The notes: generated by a model not told the origin, from the letters alone. 64,000 nucleotides of DNA from Chrysopilus asiliformis (GCA_964034945.1 OZ035961.1:75394188-75458187); one strand, 5' to 3'. Positions 23,349-35,431 are shown, numbered from the stretch's first letter. A program made the numbers and translations.

Positions 23349-24132
23349 CACTGTAGAAAATGAATTTGAATTTAAACCGAAAAATGGGGTAAAAACGGGG
23401 TAAATTTGCAAAAACGTCGTAAAATTTCGAAAAAAAATCAGAATTTAGCTCGCACACCATTTAAGTTGTAAAATCACCCAAAAAACATTAATCTTACACT
23501 AGAAATAGGGTAATTTTAAACCTTGCGTAAAATTTCGACCAATATTCGTATTTTTACTCTCATTTTGGTGTAAAAACACGCTTGCAGGGTATTTTAGCAT
23601 TATTGTACGCACAATTTAACCTTAACCTTATAATTCGCATAAGGTTTGTGGAATCGGAGTATAAATACTCGAATCGAGTTTTACTCTACCAAAATCCTGT
23701 GTGGCGCCTGCCACATGGCAGACATGCCCGGGAAATTTGGATGTGAAAACATCCGCAAAAATAATATAATATTTTTGTTTTTGCAGACCGTATAAGCCAA
23801 GAAATTCTAATACCATTTTCGGTGTAATTTTAAACAAAAAATGTCGTAAAATTACACCTTTAAGACGCGGTTTTGCTACCAAATAGGAGGAAAATTACAA
23901 CAAAAATGTGGTAATTTTAAACATCCATGTCGTAAAATTACACCCGTATTGTACTTTTACTTCTTATTTAGCTTAAAGTTCCCCCGTAAAAGAGGCTTTT
24001 GTACGCCACAAAATGAGTAAAAATGCATAGCTTTTAAGCCATTACGACTCGGTGTAATTTTACCCCTATTATCGTAGGAAAATGGTTTCCTACGATAATA
24101 GGGGTAAAATTACAATAAAATTTTCTAGAGTG
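23349..24132 (+). mobile_element. Family-A element copy 2
   Basis: A 784-bp full-length copy with the same TIRs as copy 1 and TA flanks (23347-23348, 24133-24134). It is nearly identical to copies 1 and 4, and keeps the 28-bp hairpin near its right end. Confidence 0.9.
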
Positions 24133-24294
24133 TATGTTGAGAACCGTTAGACAAACGTAAAAGCCGTTGAAGCAAAAAAATTGTTTATCCTTTAAATTTT
24201 GTTATAATCATTTTCCCCAAAACCACGTAATTTCGAGAAATTTTCAAAAAACTGTTTCTTTTTCAAAAAAATTGTATAGGTGGTTCCCGGTATA

Positions 24295-25224
24295 CACTGT
24301 AGAAAATGAATTTGAATTTAAACCGGGGTAAATTTACAAAAAAGTCGTAAAATTTCGAAAAAAAATCAGAATTTAGCTCGCACACCATTTAAGTTGTACA
24401 ATCACCCAAAAAACATTAATCTTACACTAGAAATAGGGTAATTTTAAACCTTGCGTAAAATTTCGACCAATATTCATATTTTTACTCTCATTTTGGTGTA
24501 AAAACACGCTCACAGGGTATTTTTGCATTATTGAACGGACAATTTCATTATTTCACAATGCAGTTGCCGGATATTCGCTCTGGCTTGATGGAGCTATGTT
24601 GCCTTAACCTTATAATTTGCATAAGGTTTGTGGCATCGGAGTATAAATACTCGAATCGAGTTCCTGTAAGCCTGCGTGGAAGCTGGTAAAGCAGGCTCTG
24701 ATGCCGGTGAGCCAGCTTCCATACAACAGGCTCATGATAGGTTTTCTGGGCAGACATGCCCGACCTGTTGGGGGGAAATTTCGATGTGAAAACATCCGCA
24801 AAAATAATATAATTATTATTTTTTGTTTTTGCAGACCGTATAAGCCGAGAAATTCTAATACCGCTTTCGGTGTAGTTTTAAACAAAAAATGTCGTAAAAT
24901 TACACCTTAAGACGCGGTTTTGCTACCAAATAGGAGGAAAATTACAACAAAAATGTGGTAATTTTAAACACCCATGATAGTTATTACACTATTTTCGGTT
25001 TAATTTTAAACAAAAAATGTCGTAAGTTTACACCAGTATTGTACTCTTACGTCTCATTTATTTTAAAGTTCCCCCGTAAAAGTGCGGCTTTTGTACGCCA
25101 CAAAATGAGTAAAAATACATAGATTTTAAGCCATTACGACTCGGTTTAATTTTACTACTATTATAGTAGGAAAATGGTTTCCAACTATTTTAGTGGTAAA
25201 ATTACAATAAAATTTTCTAGAGTG
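24295..25224 (+). mobile_element. Family-A element copy 3 (older, larger variant)
   Basis: It has the same TIRs with TA flanks (24293-24294, 25225-25226) but is 930 bp and clearly diverged. It lacks part of the left interior. It carries extra sequence at about 24546-24602 and 24662-24775 (including a CAGTTGCCGG... and a GTGAGCCAGCTTCC... region). The right-end hairpin is mutated. The extra sequence may be closer to the ancestral, longer element. Confidence 0.85.
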
Positions 25225-25318
25225 TAGCTAACATCATTTTTCTAAAAGTTGATAGAAAATTTACAAGCTCAAGGCGTTCTTAAGTTAAGGTACGTAAATC
25301 GGACAAACCGACACACAG

Positions 25319-25740
25319 GGGTGCGTTCCTTTATTAACCGTGGTTAACCGTGGTTAACCGTGGTTAACCGCGGTAAAGAGAAATGCGTTCTTAAATGCCT
25401 ACGGTTAACGCTCAGTAAACTTTACTGCCGTTCCTAAATGCCAAAGTTAAGCAGTCAAAGTTACTTTTCTCAACTCTGCTCGAGAGCTGAGTTGGAGAAA
25501 GTTAACTTTAATTGTAATTAAAGAACGCGATAAAGTTAACCGAGACGGTTACAACTGTCAATCAACTGTCAATTCGTCTCGTAGTTTCGAATGAGTTTTG
25601 TGCAGGATAATGGTCAAAGTTAACCAAATCGCGTTCTTTTAATCAGAGTTAACGTCGGTAAAATTTCAACTTTGGCAATCAACTGTTCTAACTTTGACAA
25701 ACCCAACCTTTACTTTACTCGGGAATAAAGGAACGCACCC
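25319..25740. mobile_element. MITE with GGGTGCGTTCC ends and CAG duplication
   Basis: A perfect inverted end repeat, GGGTGCGTTCCTTTATT on both strands, is flanked by CAG (25316-25318, 25741-25743). The 422-bp interior begins with three direct copies of TTAACCGTGG and has further AAAGTTAAC pieces in both orientations. The 3-bp TSD suggests a PIF/Harbinger relative, but the CAG target is unusual, so the class is open. Confidence 0.7.
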
Positions 25741-25984
25741 CAGATGCAGCACATCCTCATGCAAAGACGGATTTCGTACTTATCAAAAAGTTTCTATCTG
25801 CCCCCGTTCTCGAGTCGGTCTCCGTCATGAATATAATACATTCCCTCTATAACAGAGTAAAATAAAAAAGAAAAAAGAAAAAAAAACGGCGGACGACAGA
25901 CGCCATTTTGTCCAAATCGAACAGAGGAGTACCCATCATGCTCATGCGGTGTCTTCAATGAAAAAGCATTGAAAAAGAAAATCT

Positions 25985-26140
25985 CTCAATAACGATAAAA
26001 GATAACGGATATCGCTTGAGATAAGCAGTTCTAATAAAGGACAAAAATGTATGAAATTTGATTGTCTCCAACTCTTGTCATACTTCAGATTACTGAAAAA
26101 GCGCCGAGTTTAGGAGTAAATCGCGAAAAACTTTAATTTT
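25985..26140 (+). repeat. Dispersed repeat D
   Basis: The region around 26030-26130 shares phrases such as GATTGTCTCCAACT, ACT(T)CAGATTACTG and AATCGC with 11225-11330 inside the hAT MITE. It is an old dispersed repeat of unknown class. Confidence 0.5.
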
Positions 26141-26162
26141 AAAAAAAATGTGATGGAAAAAT

Positions 26163-26299
26163 AAAAGAAAATAATGTTTTGGGCGTTGTGTAGCAGAAAT
26201 AAAAGCGAAATACAAATAAAATAAAATAAAATAAAATAAAATAAATATTTATCGCGCTTTTGTTTCTGATACACAACGCCCAAAACATTATTTTCTTTT
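26163..26299. repeat. Inverted repeat around an (AAAAT)n core
   Basis: Arms 26163-26207 and 26253-26299 pair over about 45 bp with a few mismatches; both contain AATGTTTTGGGCGTTGTGT or its complement. The centre holds an (AAAAT) run of about 30 bp (26216-26245). It is probably a fold-back MITE; no TSD is resolved. Confidence 0.75.
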
Positions 26300-26303
26300 C
26301 TTG

Positions 26304-28428
26304 TTAGTATATGATTCACATTACTCACATTGTAAAAACTAAATATAATTATTCTTGATTATTGCTAATCTTATATCTGAACTGTCTTCTTTATTTGATT
26401 GAGACGTATAAATAATTTTAATATTGTTGATTGTGAAAATCGAAATTCAATTAATGTCTAATTCTCTGGTCTATTCGAATAATTGAGCTTATTTAAGATT
26501 TAAATATTGATAATGAAACGATTCAAATTGGGGTCGTATCAATTCAGTATTTCTCTGAAATAATCAAATAAACTAGCCCGCCAACACTACTGAAAAAATA
26601 ACAAAAAGCTACTGATGGCTGAATCTACGAACCGCCACTGTTACCGTCGATCCTTAAACTTCTCTTAAGATTTATCTAAATCTACATTAAATTCAGACAG
26701 TCTTAACCGCAACTGAATCTAGATTTGTCAAGGTATACAATTGAAATAAATGTTTCAGCTGAGTGAAAACTGAAATATGCAAATGAAAAATCTTAATTTT
26801 CCATCATGTGGTGCATTACTTACTCTTTCCTAACGACACAATTATTACGGTGTCCACATTTGAGGTGGATTTAGTACAGTCACAAGAGCACAGTTTTCCA
26901 TCAGGGAGGGGAAAACAAAAAAAAAACAAAATTAAAATAGATAAAAAAAACCCATACAAGCATTAAATTAAACATAAAATAAGAGAGAATTCAATATTTA
27001 CCCAAGTTTTAAATAGTTTCGTTAGTTTTACTTAACTGTGTCGTATCCCTCTGTACCCTAGCTTTACCCAGCGTTTCAATGGGTTGATTGGTGATCATAT
27101 AATCCCACAAAGGAATCATAAAACAACTTAATTTATTTGAAAATCTATACGTTAACTTAATCTCGGGCTCAGGCCCATATTTATGCTTGATCAGATTTAA
27201 AAACATGTTCAACTGCAAATCAAATCAAGAAAATTGCGGCTAATCACTATGGACCTGCTTTTTAAGGTGAATTTACGCGGGCGATTTGTGCGCCACTTGG
27301 ACGTCCAAAGAATTTCACTAAAACGACATTCAACGGCCGTAATATAATGTAGATATTTGTTTTTACCATTACCGCTGGGTAAATGTGACAGGAAAAAATT
27401 TAAAAAAAAATAAAGATAAAAAAATTGTCAATATTCGCTGGATTCAACTGGACTGAAATTCAGGCAATTAAAAAATGAAAATTTGAAAATTTTAATAAGA
27501 TGACGCACTGTGTGGTGAGTGTCTGTCAAATGCTCAATGGTAAAAAGATTCCGCTAGAAAGATCAAAGTTACAAGACGTACCTTGAATTTAGCATATGCG
27601 AACAATTAACGTTGTCAGGTGTATATTGTAGTATCTGTTGTTACAGTATTTGTATTTACGTACCTATCGGATAAGTTTCCCAGGTAGAAAGGCGCAAACT
27701 GTGGCATGCTTTGCTCCAAAGCGAAACACTTGGAATAGCGGGAAATCGGTTTTAATTGACGAGACCTGTCAGACGAATTTATCCGTTTGAATCGAAGCGA
27801 ACAACGAAACACCGGATCGAGTATGACTTTATGTTCTGTAAAAAAAATCCCTAGGGTTTTCGTTGGAGTTTGAGAACTCAACGAAATGCAGAGGGACTAA
27901 ATTCGGCCCTCGAGCTGATCGAAGTGATCGACAGTTTTGTGGGGTCTAAGTTTGCGTGGAACTGATCAAGATAACGACAAAACGTCTAAACATCAAAACC
28001 CCGGCGAAGATCGTGAGGTGTAATGCCCGGCGGAAGGCATTCATTTGTGACATAGTCCTGATTACAAGCGATCTGAATGCTGGACGGCCAGTCACTAAAC
28101 ACTGAAGGGAAATGTAGCCAAGATGACATTCTGCAAGTAAAAATTGACAATGATTTAGGGTCAAAATATATGAAAAATGTAAATCACATTTTATGGCTAA
28201 CTTACATACTCTTCATATAGTTAAAGCTTCATCTATTATAGTCTATTATAGTTACAGTCTAAAGTTGGACCTACATATTAGTTAAAGAAAAATATTCTGA
28301 ATAATTTAACTAACGACTTTTTTGAAAAAAAAATAGTACAACTGTAAATTGATAAGAGTTATCGGAATATCTAAAAATGCTTGCTCTGCTACTGAAATTC
28401 TTACGGTCGTGAAAACATTATAAGATAG
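26304..28428. other. Gene-free stretch
   Basis: No gene or TIR element is supported. The open frames at 27615-27881 and 27946-28164 (-) have no recognisable motifs. Confidence 0.4.
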
Positions 28429-28431
28429 TAA

Positions 28432-29338
28432 AAGGGCCCATAGACGGGCAACTTTGTTGCCAACCTGGTCGCCAACCTGGTTGGTAGTTTTTACCACAGA
28501 CGAGACGGAATGTTGGCAACCAAGTTGTCAACATCATTTTTAACAAGATCCCGTCGACTTTAGGTGATTTCTCTAATTTTTTTTATTGTTTATAGTTTAC
28601 TATATGGTTATAGGACAACTATAGGGTATATTTTGACTAGTGAAAAATGAGTAAGGATTTGTTATTGGTATTGGTTTTAAACGAGTTGTGCGAAGATGAG
28701 GTGCCCCCTTTGAAAAAGAAAAAAATTTGGGCAAAGGAGTGGTATCAGAACCGTGCTCAGTTTTCTTATTCAAATTTAATGCGTGAACTACGTGTGACTG
28801 CACCTGACGATTTCAAAAACTTTTTTAAGAATGGACAGCAACACCTACGATGAATTATTGGATGCAGTAAGACCATTCATTGAAAAGAAGGACACGATAA
28901 TGAGAATAGCTATTCCTGCAAATGAAAGGCTGCCTGCAACCCTACGGTTTTTGGCAAGTGGCCAGAGCTTCGAGGACTTAAAATTTCTCACTGGAATATC
29001 GCCACAAAGTCTTGGAGTCAGGTCGTACGATCAAAACCCTAGTAAAATTAACCAAACTCAACCGAACTTAATCAAATAAACTATTTTTGACACTTCACTG
29101 TTCTCATTGCAGTAGGTACTCAATGCAACTGGGATTGGCAACCAGGTTGTAAACTTGCCTACAGACACCCCAACATGAACGCCAACATGCTAAGTTTTCA
29201 AAATTTTTTGATTTTACACCAACCTGTTCGACAACATGAAAAACCAACCGCCAACTTGGCCACAGACGTACAACATCGACTCCAACATTGCATGTTGGCG
29301 ACCAGGTTGGCAACAAAGTTGGCCGTCTATGGGCCCTT
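28432..29338 (+). mobile_element. PIF/Harbinger element with long TIRs
   Basis: TIRs of about 40 bp start AAGGGCCCATAGACGG on both strands. They are flanked by TAA (28429-28431, 29339-29341), the standard PIF/Harbinger target. The TIRs hold repeated TTGGCAACCAGGTTGG-like blocks. The 907-bp element carries the first part of a transposase gene in two frames and lacks the DDE domain. Confidence 0.9.
28647..29079 (+). pseudogene. Frameshifted, truncated Harbinger-type transposase
   Basis: Frame 1 (28647-28853) contains KKKKIWAKEWYQNR and NLMRELR...PDDFKNFF, matching the N-terminus of insect Harbinger transposases. The protein resumes one frame over at MDSNTYDELLDAV (28831) and continues through RLPATLRFLASGQSFEDL and TGISPQS, the segment leading into the helix-turn-helix. 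The shift is in the poly-T/A run near 28820-28832. After 'SPQSLG' the similarity stops, so the DNA-binding end and catalytic domain are deleted. It is inactive as a nuclease. Confidence 0.75.
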
Positions 29339-29341
29339 TAA

Positions 29342-31600
29342 TATAGATATATGGAATTTTGCTGACAAAGGCGGCAAGATGTAACGCACAAAAATTTTTA
29401 AACAATTAGCTGCGCTTTAAGAAATCTTTTGATACAGCAGAAAATCAGTGGTTTGAAACTATGATCAAGATTTTTTATTTTATTTTTTTTTCTTCAGAAT
29501 TTAAACTTTCAAATCCAGAAAGTAATTGGGGTTTGAGTTTTCACCTTTACACCCATCGAGTCCACTACGATCACAAAATAACTGTAGGGTAGATCCATAA
29601 TTTTACCATATAACTATGGCAGAAAACGGTGAAGATCTTTTGAAGTGAGTAGACGCCCATATCTGTGCACCAAGTTGACTCCATAATGACCACGATTCGA
29701 GGCTGATTTCGAGTGAAATAATCACCTCATATAAGCACCACAGGCAATGGACATCGTGGCGTGGCATTCAACACATAGTCAAAGAAGCATCAAAGCGCCA
29801 GAAAGAAGTGAAATTATTGTCCATGCTGTTACAAAAATTTCCCATACGATCTTAACTAAATCTCGAAAAGACGAACACTGGACACTCAGAATGTCATGGC
29901 CTATGCCACCCAATAAAAGCCCAGAAAATTCATATGCGAGTCAAGAGTTTCAAGCCTCTTGCTCAAATCTGTCCAAATCAACCTGGTCGCTTAGAGAAGT
30001 CTCGGTATTAAAGGTGTCGGCCGAGTCATAATCACTTCCTATGAACAGGTAACCGAAAAATTCGCAATTGCTTAAAGCCTAATGGCGTCGAAGAAAATCG
30101 GACTGAGTCTATGTGGATACCGGGGGCGAAATAGGAGGCGAACTGAACTTAGTCCGGTGCTTTTTAATTATCTCCGGGAAGGTGTGCACGGCGTTGTCTT
30201 AATTTGACGAGCGGCCATGAAAATGGTTAGCTAGAGAAACGATATCTTAATTCCCGGATGAGGTTTACAATATGCTGCTTTTTTTCAAATCTTATTCCAC
30301 AGATTCGCGTCCCCTTAAATTTTTTTTGTTAGCTAAGATCTCAGTATTCTTGTGTCTTTATGGATAGTTTTTTGAGCTTTTCCACCTGAATATGGGCTAT
30401 AATTTCCTTTTGTGTCTGAATATCAAAGGTGAATTGGCAGATAATTGGAATTTAAGTATAGGATTAAAGGCGAGAATATTATTGTGTAGCGGTGCGGAAT
30501 AGCCCGGTGTGGCGTGGCAATGTATTATATTAAAGCTCTAGGGGCTATTCTTTTTGGGTGTTTACTAAGATTTAATTATCTATGTTTTTTTTTGTTATTA
30601 TTGTTTTTTTTGTGAATAGAACTGACGGTATACGATATCAGCACAGATATTATAACTGCATACACATATGTTCAACTGTCGTCATCAATTGCTTTCGAGA
30701 TTTAACGACTGGTACTTTTCAGGTTTAACGAACATTTTATAAACTTTTTCTGCGATTGTATTATGATTTTAATGCGGCAGAGGTAAATTTCCAGTAATCT
30801 GGCCTTTGTTGCTTGAGGAACCCAAACAAATCGCTTGAGTTTAGCGATAGGTGCCCGATGACCTTTCATAGATATTTTCGCTTTCAAGGGTTCCTTAATG
30901 ATTAATTGAATTGTATGTATTTCGAATTTTGGTCGCATGATCGGATTTCAAACTTCCGATTCGATTGATTCGTTAAAAGGAAGTGAATTAATGTTTATAC
31001 GATAGTAATTACATACTTAATTTAAGTGTCCTTCATAATTTTTAATTTGATTTTCTCTATAGTAACAATAAGTTGTTTACAGTATAATATCGACATGATT
31101 TATTTATTACCTTTTCCAACATTTTCATTAAATTGAAACTTTTGAATTACGAGCAAAATTGCCAAGTAATGGCTTAATTGCAGTTTTTTGCTGCCCAAAG
31201 AAACACAGCTATCTGCGCTTTAAGAAATCTTTTAATACGTACACCTTTTTATAAGCTTAACTTTGAGGTGCAGGCACAATTTTAATATTTTTTTTAATAA
31301 AATCCCAAGACTTTCGTGACACATAAAACATTTTTAAGGAACATCAAAAATTTGGCTATGCATGAATAGATAATTCGCAGTCTTGATTGGAAATAAATCT
31401 TTTCTCCACAGATTTTTGGGGCAAAAATACTGTTTTTTTCCTTAAATGTGTACTGATATCAAGTTTTCGACAAGACAACATCCCAAGAATATGACAAATA
31501 ATGGCCTAAATGATTTGCAACGTCTTCGAATTTCCCCGAACACAACAGTTTTTCACAAAATGTATTATCGAAATCAAAACGCAATACTTTTTCATTTTTC
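29342..31600. other. Gene-free stretch
   Basis: No gene is supported. A 24-bp phrase, CTGCGCTTTAAGAAATCTTT, occurs at 29411 and again at 31215, so at least one dispersed repeat is present. Confidence 0.4.
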
Positions 31601-31662
31601 ATAAATACTTTTCATTAATACTTTTCATTAATACTTTTCATTAATAATTTTCATTAATACTT
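31601..31662. repeat. 13-bp tandem repeat, about four units
   Basis: Consecutive TAATACTTTTCAT units. Confidence 0.85.
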
Positions 31663-31930
31663 CACGACCCACTATATGTCCTGTCAAATTTTTGTTTTGA
31701 AAAACTTCCGCCGGAATGTTTTTATCGATGCCTAATAGCTCAAAATCCTACTTTTGGTGATTTTTGGGGAAAAACTAAATTCACATTATCTTTACAGAGC
31801 TTTTCCAGAGCCTTTAAATTCCCGACCTAGAAAGATAGAACTAAAACTAACGCGCGATAAGAAAATTTCATAGAAATCGGTTGAGTGGTTATTGAGTAAT
31901 CGCTGTCACCGATTTTTGAAACCTTTTGAG

Positions 31931-32400
31931 ACACCAGGTGAGTGTTATCGAGGGGAGGGAAAAGCCAGGTTTGTAGTGGAAAAATTGAAAGCCCCTAGCC
32001 CCTTTAGTAATACTGTAAAGATTCATTAAGATCGGACCACCCAATTCGTTGATACTAGGCGAGGGGTATCGAGGGGAGGGAAAAGTCAGGTTTGTAGTGA
32101 AAAAATCGAAAGCCCTTAGCCTCCTTAGTAATACTGTAAAGTTTCATTAAGATCGGAGCACCCAGTTCGAAGATACCACGCGAGGGTTATCGAGGGGAGG
32201 CAAAAGTCAGGTTTGTAGTAGAAAAATCGAAAGTCCCTAGCCCCCTTAGTAATACTATAAAGTTTCAGTAAGATCGAACCACCCAATTCGAAGATACCAG
32301 GCGAGGGGTATCGAGGGGAGGGAAAAGTCAGGTGTGTAGTAGAGGTGAGACCTATCTAGATCGATTACTTGTCCCCGAAAATCCCTAACCCCCAAGTTTC
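31931..32400 (+). repeat. Tandem array, period about 121 bp
   Basis: Units begin at 31931, 32051, 32172 and 32293, each with CGAGGGG(T)TATCGAGGGGAG, then TAGTAATACTGTAAAG and AAGATCGGACCACCCA. Unit differences are a few per cent. The array is followed by a (CAGA)5 run (32440-32461) and a CGTATTATATGATAGGAT tail. The tail resembles the 3' tails of some insect LINE/SINE-type repeats, so the array may be the internal part of one such element. Confidence 0.8.
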
Positions 32401-32516
32401 GTGAAAATCGTTAGGCGGGTTTTCGAGATCGTTTTTGCAGACAGACAGACAGACAGACAGACATTCCTCGTATTATATGATAGGATTACGCAACAAGGGG
32501 CGAAAATCAACGATTT

Positions 32517-32762
32517 CACGAGTATGAAGTTAGCTGCACGAGCGAAGCGAGCAGAACTAACTTCAGCAGAAGTAAATTTTTAAAAGAAACAAAACAACTA
32601 TATTCTATAAATTCGTTTTATTACTACGAAATGTTGGTCAAAACAGATTTAAATTTTTAAATTTCTTTCCTCTGAAATAGAAAATCAACATAACAAAAAA
32701 TGGAAATCAACAATGCTCAACTAAACCACACTTCGCTCGTGCAGCTAACTTCACACTCGTTC
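32517..32762. repeat. Inverted repeat, arms about 30 bp
   Basis: Arms 32517-32548 and 32729-32762 share ATGAAGTTAGCTGCACGAGC on opposite strands. The left arm follows the CAGA tail of the tandem array directly. It may be the ends of an uncharacterised element. Confidence 0.6.
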
Positions 32763-34743
32763 AGTTTTATTCACAAATTTTCGGTTGGAAGCATATATGG
32801 CTGTACTGCTTACTCTAGTGTTTTCTGCCTATGAAGTTTGTCTTTTGTATTCTGTGGTATTCTGTGGTACGAGAAACACGTCGCGAAAGCACACTTTCGG
32901 CCAGCTGATCGCACTTTCGCCCCTAGGGCCGAAAACGCAACTTTCGACCCGCTACGGAGGCATCGAAAGGCATATTTTCGATGCATGTATTATGAAAAAA
33001 AAAATTCTAGAAAAGCGGTCTCCACAAGACATTTCAATAGCATGGCGAACGCATAATTTATTTCCAATCGCGACTAGAAAAGATCCCGGTATTTAAGCAC
33101 AATATTCTTCAAATAGGACCTCCAACAATCTAAACTGTAGCAAAATTGAGACAACCGAGGTTGCCATTTGAATTAAATTATATTCTATAACTAATTGGAA
33201 GATTTACTATTTTCAATAAAGCAACAAACTTTGAAAAATATTAAATTGTTTTTATTTTATAGCAATTTGAAAAAGAAACTGGCCGATGGCCCAACCATAT
33301 ATCGATTTTTGCTATTCCGTATAATGAACTTCCGAACCATAAAAATTTCCACATGGATTCCGAAACTTGTGTAGACATTGCCAAGAATAATTCTAGTCTT
33401 TATTAAATCACACGGTCACCTTCTTGGCCAATGCAAAATTCAAAACATTGTCTCAAGAAATGACATTTCGCGATAGTCAAACCTTTGTTATGTAGGTATT
33501 GATATTGAAAATTCTAATTAATTCTAATGTCCCATAATTATAGACCTTAAGGTCAATTGATATGGCGATTTTGAGTTAAGCAAATGGCACAATTTCTTGC
33601 TTCTGAATTTGAATGAAATAAAGGCAAAGTGTGTAGCCGACTAGAGTCAAATGCAATTCAATGAAAGTGGTCATTCAGGTCGGAACCTGTAAAAATTCAC
33701 CTGGGGCTCAAGTGTTGTTGTTTTTTTTTCATTTAAAATACCTTTAACAATTATTCCAAACAGGCACATGTAGTGGCGATATATCGTCGAAAGCGTTGAA
33801 ACCGTAAATGATCAGTAAACGATAGAGTTTCATCTTCTGGGATCGATGGTCATTGGGTTTCAATAAAATTGCTAAATGCCGCAAATAAATTTGCCACTCA
33901 CATAATCTTGAAATTATGTTCAATAAAACAATTGACCTTATATGTAAATTGCAAAACCGCATTAAATTGTATGCTAGAACGATGCTCATATATCCGAGTT
34001 TATGCTCCTATGATCATCGTCATCATCATCATTATATTAGCTGCAAACTTGGCAAACAACAATCCAGGGAACCGCAAAACTTGAAAAACTTTCAGCATAA
34101 TTGTGCCCCCGGTCAAGTCGCTAAAATATTATTCATCAGAGGCTGAATTGATCGTGCATCGTTCCCGATACCGCATAGAAAACAACCATAGGAATGGATG
34201 AATATTTCACTGCGTTCAATATGTGACCATCATTGGACTTGGACCACTCTGTGATCATGTCGATCGTAGCCCATTCAGTGGGGTACGACACTATTTCCCT
34301 TACACGGTGATTTCCAAAACAAATTGCTAGCGATATTAGTGAATGCCGGGGCTTTTCTCATAGGCTCCAACCACCGGAAAATGGGAGAAGACCCACTGGA
34401 AAGATAATATGAACACTCGCTGCGAATAATAAACATAAATAAATTTTTATACAAACAAACAAGATGAAAAAGCAAACGATTTTACGTATAGTAACATTTG
34501 TTATGGTCGATCTCTTGCTATAGGCTTTGTGTATTTGCAGTGGTGAATTTATGATGACCAATTAGAATTTCAATAATCGATACGATCGATGGCCAACGCT
34601 TCTGCATTGATCGCCATATACGACGCGATATTTGCGATCCTGTCACGGTGAGATGCCATATAATCTTTGATCGGAGCGTTGATCTTGAATCGTAAGATTT
34701 ACACTGTTAAAAATTGTTGTGAATTATATATAATGTAGATTTT
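32763..34743. other. Mostly gene-free stretch
   Basis: Apart from the weak candidate exon at 33263-33406, no gene is supported. The 103-codon frame at 32785-33096 has no recognised homology. Confidence 0.4.
33263..33406 (+). CDS. Candidate terminal coding exon (weak)
   Basis: A good acceptor, TTTTTATTTTATAG (ending 33262), is followed by an open frame of 47 codons. It begins QFEKETGRWPNHIS and ends at TAA (33404-33406). The base composition is richer in GC than its surroundings, and the residue mix looks protein-like. I do not recognise the sequence. No matching donor exon was found upstream within 500 bp, and a 47-codon frame can arise by chance. It could also be a transposon gene remnant. 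Confidence 0.2.
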   Translation, partial: QFEKETGRWPNHISIFAIPYNELPNHKNFHMDSETCVDIAKNNSSLY

Positions 34744-34745
34744 TA

Positions 34746-35089
34746 CACGGAAAAAAATCTTGGAGTAAATTCCAATCAAAACTGGATTACGCTGGACCTA
34801 TTATGTAATCCAAGGGAAAATTCTAATCCAATAATATGGATTAGAAATTTTTATAAATTTATTTTTGGTTTAATTAAGTATTAAAGTCTTAAAATTTGAT
34901 TAAATTGTAGACATTCATGTTAAAAGTATTTAAGTTCAATACATAATAAAAAACTGTTCAAATATGACTGCAAAAAAGGCTAAAATATTTTCAAAAATTC
35001 GGATGTATTAAATTCCAATCCAAAATATGTATTAAGATTTCGTCAATATAATTTTTGGATTGAAAAATACTCCAGGATTTTTTGCCGTG
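34746..35089. mobile_element. Tc1/mariner-type MITE
   Basis: The ends CACGGAAAAAAATCTTGGAG and (reverse complement) CACGGCAAAAAATCCTGGAG are flanked by TA (34744-34745, 35090-35091). The 344-bp interior is AT-rich with sub-terminal AATCCAAT-like motifs on both strands. There is no coding remnant. Confidence 0.8.
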
Positions 35090-35362
35090 TATGAATGTTT
35101 TCACACTGTAGGAAATAAGTTGAAAATTTCTTTAAAAATGACGTAAATTCATTGTAAAATTACGTTTCAGTGAATAAAGATACGCCAAAAAGTTTGGTTT
35201 CCGCATTCTTGTCGTAAGTTTACGCAAAATTGTTGAAATGTACCCCAAAAAAAGGAGGAATTCCACGCCAAAAAGTCGTAACTTAATGCGTAAATTTACA
35301 TTACATCATTCGTAAAAGCGGTGAAGACTATTCACGTTTAAAGTTCTCTCATCGAATTGATC

Positions 35363-35431
35363 GAGCGGGGCAGTTGGATAACTACTAGCCTTGTAATCGT
35401 GAAGTCAGAGGTTAGAATCCTGACCAAAGCA
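35363..35431 (+). pseudogene. tRNA-like block (SINE head or decayed tRNA)
   Basis: A GGGGCAGTTGGATA segment resembles box A. CTTGTAATC looks like a tRNA-Thr(UGU)-type anticodon loop. GGTTAGAATCC (35410-35420) is close to box B, and GTCAG/CTGAC can pair around it. The T loop is too long and the acceptor stem does not close, so it is not a working tRNA. Confidence 0.45.

Larger units (their letters stand above)
22925..25865 (-). mobile_element. HINE-C copy split by three insertions
   Basis: Pieces about 22925-23346, 24135-24292, 25227-25315 and 25744-25865 join into one minus-orientation HINE-C, matching 14700-15180 and 45410-46050. Shared parts are the 'ctcgagaaccgttaaag' body, the GTTCCCGGTATAGCTAAC link re-formed when family-A copy 2 is removed, and the head reading TTACTCTGTTATAGAGGG on the minus strand. 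The inserts are family A copies 1-of-pair (23349-24132) and 2-of-pair (24295-25224) and a MITE (25319-25740). The left boundary is approximate. Confidence 0.65.

Noticed and set aside
29747..30031. 94-codon frame considered as a gene
   Set aside because: Serine/lysine-rich composition without motifs, and no splice sites, promoter or homology that I can recognise.
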